Of a stretch of 64,000 nucleotides of DNA, positions 56,003 through 64,000 are shown piece after piece. Each line of letters opens with the position of its first letter. Positions within the stretch are counted from its first letter, which is position 1. Under the pieces are notes generated by a model that worked only from the letters and a program-made list of their open reading frames with translations, searched no databases and was not told the origin of the DNA. Origin of the DNA: Aedes albopictus (taxonomy: Eukaryota; Arthropoda; Insecta; Diptera; Culicidae); NCBI RefSeq assembly GCF_035046485.1, contig NC_085138.1, positions 88,585,228 through 88,649,227 of the forward strand, read 5' to 3'. A program made the translations under genes and the position numbers.

Positions 56003-57223
56003 CCCGAAAAAATGTTAGCCACTACAAAAACTCAATAAACCGAAGCAGATAAAAATAAATGAATACCGTGTGGCAATTCTACCATCCATATCCATGAGCT
56101 AAAATTTTGATGAAAAAAGTTACGCCAAACGTAATTTCAATTTTGGGTTACAACACTTTTTGTATGTGGGTGTTTTATTCGAACTCTTGCCCCATAACTG
56201 GGGCAAAAGTTCGAATCTAATGTTTGAGGAATTACGCTAACCGTAGCACACTATTTTTACACTTTGGTAATAGGAATATGTACTTGAAACCAATTAATAT
56301 ATGATGTTGGAACCGGAATACTCTTTAAAGTTCGATCTAGATTTTGTTCAAATTAGGGTTAAATTTACTACACCAAAAATTAGTAGTTTTACGATTTTCA
56401 GATATTTTTTTCAATTTTGATCGAATTTTCTCACTAATTCCATCATTTTTAGAGAAAATATGTACATTTTGCAGAATTCTAGATTTTTACCAAAAGTTGC
56501 AATATGACTCGAACTTTTGCCCCACTATGTGTAAAATACGATTTCCAAATCTTTTTTTGCAAAAAGTTATACATGCTACAGCATCTTAAAAATATACCTA
56601 GCATCGCCTCAAAATAAAATACCGAAGTCGATTTCATTACAATTCCATTCCATGCGTATAAAAGACCAAGGCATATTATATTTTTTTGATAAAAACCTAA
56701 CATTTTGTCATAACTCTTCGAAATATTGATCAATCTTCATAATTTTTGGAGTTAAAGACTCTTCTCCAAAAAGGCTTCGAACAAGCTTGACATCCGAAAA
56801 AAAAATTTGAATTCAGCTCAAAAGCTTCAAAAGAAACTCTTGCCCCACTCGAACGTTTGCCCCACTTTACTCTAATGTTGGTGAAGAGCCATACAGGACG
56901 TGGTCGATTTCGGAAATCATCTGATGTGGTGATCACCAGGTGTACCTACAAGAAAGGCTGTGCTGAAAAACAGTCCCTTTATTTTTTTTTTTTCATTTCT
57001 AATTACAGGCGTACCTCGATAGTACGTACCCTCGATAGTGCGTACCCTCGATAGTACGTACCCTCGATAGTACGTACATTTTGCCTCGATAGTACGTACA
57101 CTAAAATTAAGTTAATTTTTAATTTATAAAAATGAGTTCGAATCATTAGTAGACGTAAAGCAGAGACTCCGGTACTATGAATTTGTGTTGTGCAGAATCC
57201 TATTACACGGATTTTCAGTAAAC

Positions 57224-57410
57224 CATGGTTTCCCAAACTGTGGGTCGCGACCCCCCAGTGGAGTTGCCGGCCTTCATCCAGGGGGTCGCGAGGGTCAGTT
57301 AAATAATTTACTGTAACAGACAACAAATGAGGGAATTTCTATGGTGGGTCGCCGAAAGCACGTCAACTGGCAAAAGGAGGTCGCGCACCTAGAAAGTTTG
57401 GGAACCTGTG
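57224..57410. mobile_element. 187-bp hAT-type MITE
   Basis: CATGGTTTCCCAAACTGTGG at the left and AAAGTTTGGGAACCTGTG at the right are inverted; GGGTCGCGACC and GGTCGCGCACC adjoin. Near-identical 8-bp flanks CAGTAAAC (57216-57223) and CATTAAAC (57411-57418). Nested in the Tigger-like element. Confidence 0.55.
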
Positions 57411-58230
57411 CATTAAACCGTTTTAAAATGTAGCGAAATGAAAGGCATGAACGAATACGTTTGATGTAATGATTGCAGTATTCTTCGCTTTACAGAGATA
57501 TTTTCTTCCAGTCATAATATCTGGCATCATCATTCTGACGTTACATCCCAACAGAGGAGGACTGCTTCTCAGCTTAGTGGTCTATAAGCACTTGCACAGT
57601 TATTAACTAAACGCTTTCTTTACCAATAGAACGTTGTAATAAAATAAAAAGACACATGATGGCTCTATTTTGTGTGGTTATAAAAAAAACTTAATTTCTC
57701 GGCGAAGATTGCTCTCCAAAACATGAATCAAACCCTTCAAGTAACTTACCCAAAACCATTGATTTCAGTTCACTTACTTGTAATTTTTTTTTCGTTTTCC
57801 AACAATTAACTTTTTTTGCGATACGTATAAAATGTTTGACTGTTTTTCATGAGTTCGGAAATTTAAACTACTTTGAGTACCGTAAGGCACTGCAAGCCGC
57901 GGTTGCTAAGGAAAAAGTTCTTAGTTTTTGACGTTTCGTGGCTTTGTTGTTTACGATTCGGACTCTCGCAGCTCTCGCATTTAAAAAAAAATTCGCCAGC
58001 TTATCATGAGTGGTTGGATTTAATTCAAAATGGGGGGTATGCGTACGTGTGCTGTTTTGTAACTTGATGGTGACTTGGAGTTCCTTCTGCGGGATTCCAC
58101 AAGATTTTTTTTCCAGTGCTTTCTTCTGGGATTCCATAAGCTCTTGATGAAATTCTTCCGGAAGTTTATTTAGGATTCCTTCAGAAGTTCCCTTTGGGGT
58201 TTTCCCAGGAGTTTTTTTTTCTGAGATTCC

Positions 58231-58570
58231 TTAAGGCAAAACTGGAAGCATTTCCTCACTTTTTGGTTTTTGATTTTTTATTAAATAACGAAGTATTTTT
58301 TTCAAAATCGGTTTTCGTACACATGTAGAGGATGGATCAAGGTATCTTCTGATTTTTTTTCGTAGTGGAAAATGTTTTTCGTTTTTGCAGAAACCATTTT
58401 TGAACGAAATTTCACAAAAAAATGGTTTTAGAAAAAATGGAAAACTTTTTCAACACCAAAAAAAAATCAGAAGATACCTTGATCCATCCTCTATATGTGT
58501 ACGAAACCCGTTTTTGAAAATATTGCTTCGTTATTTAAAAAAAAAATCAAAAACCGAAAAAAAGAGGTTC
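58231..58570. mobile_element. Second copy of the TTAAGGC foldback MITE
   Basis: TTAAGGCAAAACTGGAAGC, TTATTAAATAACGAAGTATT and AAACCATTTTTGAACGAAAT follow the order of 19832-20173. The right terminus is decayed (GTTCCGCCTGGC). Two copies confirm it as a mobile family. Confidence 0.65.
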
Positions 58571-58787
58571 CGCCTGGCATTCCGTCAAAAGCTCTTGCCA
58601 GAATTGTTCCAGGAAGTTCCTCGAGATTCTTCCAGAGATTCCTGGATTTCCGTAGAAATTAATTTCGAGATTCCTTCAGCATTACTTCTTTTAGGATTAC
58701 CTTAGTAATTTTTCCTTAATCTTTTCCAGGTATTCCTTCCGTGGTTTCTCCACAAACTTATTGTAGAATTCCTCTAGGAGGGAGCTA

Positions 58788-58985
58788 CAGTAAAACCTCC
58801 ATGAGTCGATATTGAAGGGACCATCGACTCAAGGAAATATCGAGTAGTGGAACAAAATTCCTTTGGGAATGAAGCTTTTTAGGGGGACCATCATAGTAAC
58901 TCAGAAATTCTTTTTCAGTATGGAAAAAAATACCTCCATGAGTCGATATCGAGTCAAGGAACATCGACTCATGGAGGTTCGACTG
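58788..58985. mobile_element. 198-bp pogo/Tigger-type MITE
   Basis: CAGTAAAACCTCCATGAGTC at the left and GACTCATGGAGGTTCGACTG at the right are inverted; TA flanks (58786-58787, 58986-58987). The short words ATCGACTCA and GAGTCGATAT repeat inside. Confidence 0.7.
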
Positions 58986-60585
58986 TATAACTAAGTTGCT
59001 TTTCCTGTGTTTATTCAAGAAAATCCTACAGAAACTACATGAGGAATTCCATAAACAAAATGCTCCAAAAATTCATAATGAACTCCAGGAGGATTTCCAT
59101 TACAAACATTTGAAAGAATTCCAGAAGAGTCTGCAGGAATTCCTGACGGAGCCCTTGGTAGCAACCGAAAAGAGTCCCTAGATGATTCCTGGAAAAAGTT
59201 CTCGAAGAAATCCCGGAATCAGTTTCTGAAAGAATTCCTAGAAGAAGCTCGAAGAATCTCTCATGAAATTCCAGGAATAAATCCTTACGGATTGTTGCAT
59301 GGAGCTTTTGAAGGAATCTCGGTAAGAATTTCTGATACAATTTCCGATAGAACTCCTGTAGAAATTGTGGGTGAAGTTGCTAGAATTTCCAGGCATACTA
59401 TCTGGAAGCCCAAAACAATAAATCCAGAGACATTCTAGAAGAAACTATTCGGAGAATATCAGATGAAATTCCTGGAGGATTCCGGGGACTTCTTGAGAAA
59501 TTCTGGAAGAAATCACTTGCAGTCCGAACGTAAACAAAAAGGTAAAAAAAAAATCAAAAACTTAGAAAAACATTCTTTAGCAACCGCGGCTTGCATTGTC
59601 CTATAGGCTGTACCAATTCAATTGTTTCTGAGTGAACCCGAATTGTGAGATTCGGGGAAAGATATTTCACTTTCTCACTTGCTTTAGGAATTTCTTCAAG
59701 TTTCAAGTTTCTTTCAGTTCCGAGATTCCTCTAGGTGTTGGTTCCGAGATTTGTCCAGAAATTCTTTTTGGGATTCCTTAGGGTTTCTTCCAGGAGTTTC
59801 TTCTGCGATTCCTAATGAGATTCCAGGGTCTCTTTCAGAGATTTCTCCAGAGATTCCTTCCGAAACTTCACCAAAAATTTCTTAAGTAATACTTTCGGGA
59901 CTTCCAGGATTTCTTCAGGAATTTCTTCCATAATACCTCCAGGAATTTCGTTCCGGAATTTCTCCATGAATTCATTTCAAGATTCCTCCAGAAATTCATT
60001 CCGAGATTCCTACAGAAATTCTTTCTAAGATTCATCAAATATTTTTTTCCTTGAATTCCTCCAAGAATTCCGGGATTCCTCCAAGAGCTCCGGGATAACT
60101 CTAGGAATCCCATCTCGTAAAAAATGAACTCTTGGAGGTGTTCTAGAAGGAGCAGTGTTGAGAAGATTTTGAAAATATCACGGCAATAAATATTGCAGGA
60201 GAAAATACTTCTAGAATGTTTCCATTACAAGATATAACTGATCTAGATCGATGTAATTATATCTAGACCAGTTTGGATGGCCCTAAAAGATAATTCAAAT
60301 AAAATCAATAAAAGTTCCCAGAGACGAGATGCCTCTACAAAGCATCCCCAGAGCACAAGAAGATTTTTACAATAAAGATAGGATCCTAAACAGGCAAAAT
60401 TACGTAATTAATAAGCGGACCCTTAGGCCACATGTAATTTTTTAGCAATCCTGACGTTCTAGAAATAACATTCTTTGATTTGAAAATGAAATTTAAAATA
60501 AAAATTTGTGATTCGATAGTACGTACATTTCGATAGTACGTACACTAAACGAAGCGGTGGTGTACGTACTATCGAGGTATGACTG

Positions 60586-61436
60586 TATGTTAATTTTACT
60601 CACACTTATTCTTCATTCCTTTGCTAAATTATTACCCAGCTTATTAGAATCCTGCTGAAGACTATACTTTTGGTTTGAAATGTATGTGATGCTTTGTGAA
60701 ACCTAAAAACTTGTTCATGGTTGATGTGAAATCTTCCACCTTCAAAGAATAATAAACGTTTGCAAAACCAACAAACCTCTTTTTGACCAGAAACCGTTAA
60801 AATTACGCATCCATAAAAATGCGGCAACTCGCGTCGCGTGATGCCATCTCACCTCATCATCCGAAGTTACCGCATTCCTGTGCCCAGTCTGATAGTAGGT
60901 TAGATTAAACCAACTTGCTTGAGGTGGCTTTCTTTTTTCGGTCGTGTTTTTCTCTCCTTTTATTCAATTTCTGCGCAAGACTTCATGTACCGTGAAATCC
61001 ACCGTTGTTGTTGCTTCTGCTGATGAGGGACGACCCCCGCAAGTGAAACAAACTGACCTGAACCGAGAAAAAAAATCTTCCCCCCTCCAACCTCCCAACG
61101 CAACGCGAACAACTGTAAACGAAAACCAAAACAAACAGACTTGCTTTAGGATGGATTGCCCAAAAAAAACTGTATACAAATGACCGGACCAACGACGACG
61201 ATTTTTTTTTGGGGTTCGCAAAAAAAACTACAGTTCGCGGTTCGGCGGTTTCGGCTGACAGGTCGAGCAGAAGTGAGATCATAAAACGCATAAAACGGGT
61301 GTTAATTTTGGTAAGTCGCCGTCGCCATCGCCGTCGTGCTGTGTTGGGACGATTTCACTTCACACCCACCTACCACCGCAGCACCGCCTTGGTTCAATTC
61401 CAAAGCGTGTTTGAGCTTTGGACGGTGCCGAAAGAA
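60586..61436. other. Less repetitive DNA, possible promoter/5' region
   Basis: From about 60820 the sequence is more complex and less AT-rich, with few transposon signatures. It contains a possible leader with GTCGCCGTCGCCATCGCCG near 61315. It precedes the candidate first exon. No TATA box stands out. Confidence 0.35.
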
Positions 61437-61579
61437 ATGGAAATGTTGCAAAACGTGCGACCAACTCCGACACGGCCCGGCCCGTTGTTTATCTTAGTTA
61501 CTTGCTGCGCGGTGATCGTTGGAGGAGAATCCGTGGAGTCTGCACGCAATGAATGGGGTCAGGCGGTGCTTTTCGAGAG
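61437..61579 (+). CDS. Candidate first coding exon of a secreted or membrane protein
   Basis: From ATG 61437 the frame reads MEMLQNVRPTPTRPGPLFIL then VTCCAVIVGGESVESARNEW and GQAVLFER. After a short polar start, GPLFILVTCCAVIVGG is a plausible signal-peptide core, with cleavage likely after it. The frame meets GAGAG|GTAAAAG at 61575-61586, a reasonable splice donor, and an in-frame stop follows at once if it is not spliced. A longer in-frame start exists at 61209. The rest of the gene would lie beyond 61.6 kb, possibly outside the window. The family is not recognised. Confidence 0.4.
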
Positions 61580-61702
61580 GTAAAAGATCGTTTTAGTGGT
61601 AAAGGGGTGGGGTACGAGGTCACATGAAATTTGAATTTGGTGAAACACTTGCGGTTTTGTAAACCACATTCACTGTCTTGGATGGTACGACAGGTTTCGT
61701 TA

Positions 61703-61858
61703 GGGGGGCATCAATTTAGTACGTCAAGCTAAAAACGAGAATTTTAAACCCCCCTCCCCCCTTCGTACGGGTTTTTCCTATACTTATTACATTGCTTGTC
61801 ACACTTTTCAGAACTCCCCCTCCCCCCTCTAAGCGTGACGTACTTTATGGATGCCCCC
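61703..61858. mobile_element. 156-bp MITE (GGGGGCATC..AGTACGTCA ends)
   Basis: GGGGGGCATCAATTTAGTAC and GTACTTTATGGATGCCCCC are inverted with TGACG/CGTCA adjoining. TA lies at both sides. Rich in CCCCC runs. It sits downstream of the candidate exon, in its putative intron. Confidence 0.6.
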
Positions 61859-61974
61859 TAGCATTGCCGTCGAATGGTTGTACAACATGTGGAGTAGAGC
61901 TCTTAACGCTGGAAGAGGTTAAGAAGACTTCTGAATTCAGCCACCAGAAAAGGATGCTTCCTAGCCTACCTAAC

Positions 61975-62130
61975 TTGACGTTTGTAAGAAGAACTACTTT
62001 CTAAGATAATCTTGTGAACCTGGTGTTTCCTACTTACAGGAAATATGAAATAACCAACTCACGTGTTAAACCTCGAGCATGTGTACCTGTCAACACAGTA
62101 ACGGTTGCTACTATCTTGTGCCGACTTTCC
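61975..62130 (+). pseudogene. Lian-type endonuclease fragment
   Basis: The nucleotide stretch and its translation (TNSRVKPRACVPVNTVTVAT) match NSRVMPRACVLVNNAIVATL of the intact polyprotein at residues 64-84. It is diverged, broken by stops, and covers only about 50 codons of the endonuclease domain. Hence an old relative, not a product of the 3863-8384 copy. Confidence 0.7.
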
Positions 62131-62230
62131 AAATTCTGCAAGAATCCTGGTAGCGCTGCTGTCGTGACGTCTGTCTTTTTATACTTCTGCTCAACAGACA
62201 CTTGAACAGAAAGGTCCGAGTAGTGTGGGG

Positions 62231-62630
62231 CAGTGTTGAAAAATTCATTTCGTCATATCTAAATTCAATCACCTACAGCACATTTTAGAAGCTTAACCTG
62301 AGAATATGGTATATGAAAAACTTGTGCGGCTAGATCAGTTCTGCAAGAAAGTCACGGAAAAACTGCTATTTTTTGAATATTTAAGGTAAATGTCACGGAC
62401 TACCTTCGAAAAATCCCAATGATATTCACGGTGAATATCATTTGGCATTTTTCGAAGGTAGTCCGTGACATTTACCTTAAATATTCAAAAAATAGCAGTT
62501 TTTCCGTGACTTTCTAGCAGAATTGGTCTAGCCGCACAAGTTTTTCATATACCATATTCTCAGGTTCAGCTTCTAAAATGAGCTGTTGGTGGTTGAATTT
62601 AGATATGGCGAAATGAATTTTTCAGCACTG
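62231..62630. mobile_element. 400-bp foldback hAT MITE with perfect 8-bp TSD
   Basis: CAGTGTTGAAAAATTCATTT at the left and AAATGAATTTTTCAGCACTG at the right, flanked by GTGTGGGG on both sides (62223-62230, 62631-62638). The two arms are complementary nearly base for base up to the centre at about 62431 (GATATTCACGGTGAATATC). CAGTG ends and an 8-bp duplication are hAT hallmarks. A half copy lies at 21962-22095. Confidence 0.85.
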
Positions 62631-62638
62631 GTGTGGGG

Positions 62639-62892
62639 TTAAGGCCGTCTACTACAACCAAAGTGAAAGCCAGAACTACTCTCCTCGACCCTGAACACAT
62701 TCTCATGGTCGGCAAATCTTACGTCTCTCCGGAACCATCAAGAAGGCATTACTTCAGAGAGGAGCTAGTGCACATCACACCCTCAAGGTCAGCTGCGTAG
62801 CGTGCAGCAACGAACATCGATGACTCGCTTTGGAGAGTCCATCACGATGGCATGCTGGCGCTTAGCCAGTTTCCCGAGAGATCCTACGAGTT
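62639..62892. other. No gene recognised
   Basis: Complex, moderately GC-rich sequence (CATCACACCCTCAAGGTCAG, CGATGACTCGC) that could be the remnant of a retroelement ORF, but no frame or motif can be supported. Confidence 0.3.
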
Positions 62893-63485
62893 GTCCAGTA
62901 AGTCTTCTAAAAGTTCAATAGACAGTATCAGATCAGTCGGGATATCCTAGGTAATCCAAACTGTTCTTGGGTTTAAATCCTTAAGTCTACGGATGTACCG
63001 GTAACTTCTTTCATTATACAAAGCTACGATTTTTAATCTATCATGTCCAGTAAGTCTTCTGAAAGTTCAAAAGACAGTATCAGATCAGTCGGGTCATCCT
63101 AGGTAATCCAAACTGTTCTTGAATTTAGATCCTAAAGTCTATGGGTGTAACGGTAACTTCTTTCACTATTCAAAGCTACGATTTGTACTCTATCATGTCC
63201 AGTAAGTCTTCTGAAAGTTCAATAGACAGTATCAGATCAGTCCAGATATCCTAGGTAATCCAAACTGTTCTTGAGTTTAGATCTTCTTTCATTATACAAT
63301 GCTACGATTCCATCATGCCCAGTAAGTCTTCTAAAAGTTCAATAGACAGTATCAGATCAGTCGAGATATCCTAGGTCATCCTAAATGTTCTTGAGTTTAG
63401 ATCCTAAAGTCTACGAGTGTAACGGTAAATTGTTTCATCAAAAGCTACGATTATTAATCTATAATGTCCAGCAAGTCTTCTGAAA
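62893..63485. repeat. Tandem array of ~150-bp units
   Basis: TGTCCAGTAAGTCTTCT starts units at about 62893, 63044, 63194, 63313 and 63464 (periods near 151, 150, 119 and 151). Each holds GACAGTATCAGATCAGTC, ATATCCTAGGTAATCC and AAAGCTACGATT. One unit has lost about 31 bases. The last copy is cut off after CTGAAAGTT. Function unknown. Confidence 0.75.
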
Positions 63486-64000
63486 GTTACAGTGGTTGTT
63501 TGTATCTACTAAACTTCATAACAGTAAGGAAGCTAATAATATCCCAAAAATATATCCACGTTATATCGCTTATTGTTCCTCTAACTACTTTGGCAAGTAC
63601 AGTGGATTATGTAACACTACTTAACGTAGTGGCAATCATCACAAGTGTAGACCTGAAGCTATGGTCACCGGAGTAGTGTTGTTGATCTGAAATATCTCAA
63701 AACTATCTTGAAATGACTCATGATATGCCAGGGGGATCACAGATGGGTAAATCTCGCTGAGACCGGCCCACTATTTACACCTTGTCTTCAAAAATGTTTA
63801 AGGTGCCGATTTTCTGCAAGCCCTCGCTTAAAAAGTAATAAAAATGCATTTGGTTACTCAAAATGATGGACCCCCCGTTATTTTGCGCCACAACATTTTT
63901 TGCAGACCCCTCGATTTTGGTCAAATGGTGGCTCATTTAAACCGTTATAACTCGAAAGTTTCTCCAAAAACCACCTCAAAATGAATTGTTGTTGAAAAGA
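63486..64000. other. No gene recognised to window end
   Basis: One 70-codon open frame (63464-63676) starts in the tandem repeat and has no known features. The remainder is AT-rich with no transposon ends seen. Confidence 0.35.

Larger units (their letters stand above)
52681..56875. mobile_element. Outer TIR element (TTAGAGTAARRTGGGGCAAA ends), split by insertions
   Basis: TTAGAGTAAGATGGGGCAAA at the left is mirrored by TTTGCCCCACTTTACTCTAA at the right, with GTTCGA adjoining both. Further TTGCCCCA words occur at 56190, 56515 and 56845. Only 41 bases of the left arm remain before the LTR-like insertion at 52722. No transposase or target duplication seen. Confidence 0.5.
58080..60120. repeat. 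Degenerate GGAATTCCTCCAG repeat tract with nested MITEs
   Basis: Imperfect 24-base units (AGGAATTTCTTCCATAATACC, ATTCCTGGAGGATTC) interrupted by the TTAA foldback copy (about 58231-58570) and the MITE at 58788. ORFs here are not genes. Confidence 0.55.
57006..60585. mobile_element. 3.6-kb pogo/Tigger-like element with CGATAGTACGTAC iterons
   Basis: Left CAGGCGTACCTCGATAGTAC and right GTACTATCGAGGTATGACTG are inverted, with TA on both sides (57004-57005, 60586-60587). CAGTCATACCTCGATA-style ends recall pogo/Tigger elements. Five CTCGATAGTACGTAC units follow the left end (57015-57105) and two adjoin the right end (60515-60545). No transposase ORF remains; the interior is filled by other MITEs and degenerate repeats. 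Confidence 0.6.

Noticed and set aside
62893..63485. CRISPR array
   Set aside because: Repeats are contiguous units of ~150 bp with no short unique spacers, and the genome is that of an animal.

Overview
The window is non-coding-rich, repeat-dominated insect DNA that best fits a culicine mosquito genome of the Aedes type. This rests on a full-length Lian-like (LOA clade) single-ORF non-LTR retrotransposon, a Feilai-like SINE with a GAA-type tail, several other tRNA-derived SINEs, many foldback MITEs, and a small cluster of intronless divergent ionotropic receptor (IR) genes. The species cannot be fixed from the sequence alone. No bacterial-style operons, rRNA genes or CRISPR arrays are present.

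Layout. 1-3.5 kb: the start of a retroelement gag/ORF1-like ORF on the minus strand, an inverted fragment of a Lian-type 5' end interrupted by Ty3/gypsy RNase H sequence, and MITEs. 3.5-8.7 kb: an apparently intact Lian-like element (3863-8384) flanked by a perfect 334-bp direct repeat. 8.7-14.5 kb: a repeat family carrying an AGCCCTT/AAGGGCT hairpin, split by a 3.3-kb hAT-like element with an 8-bp target duplication. 14.9-22.7 kb: MITEs, a Helitron-like element, SINEs and long tracts of degenerate GGAATTCCTCCAG-type repeat. 22.8-28.2 kb: a 5.4-kb hAT-like element with GCC-rich ends, an 8-bp target duplication and several nested MITEs. 28.3-34.4 kb: a 1.36-kb inverted-repeat element, a SINE and more degenerate repeat.

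The gene-bearing part is 34.7-50 kb. It holds three IR-like genes: one on the plus strand (34774-36507) and two on the minus strand (42070-43800 and 48087-49808). The two minus-strand genes lie in a tandem segmental duplication of about 4 kb (39.88-44.09 and 46.10-50.10 kb). SINEs present in one copy but missing from the other show that the copies have evolved separately since duplicating. The three proteins look like chemosensory-type ion channel subunits: signal peptide, split ligand-binding domain and three membrane spans plus a pore loop. They probably act at sensory neuron membranes with a co-receptor.

50-64 kb is again transposon-rich: a TIR element enclosing decayed protein-coding-like sequence, a three-level nested structure (52.7-56.9 kb), an ATCGAT satellite, a pogo/Tigger-like 3.6-kb element, a candidate first coding exon of a secreted protein with a splice donor (61.4-61.6 kb), a perfect-TSD hAT foldback MITE (62231-62630), a Lian fragment and a tandem array of roughly 150-bp units. 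Most short ORFs in the degenerate repeat tracts are not genes.
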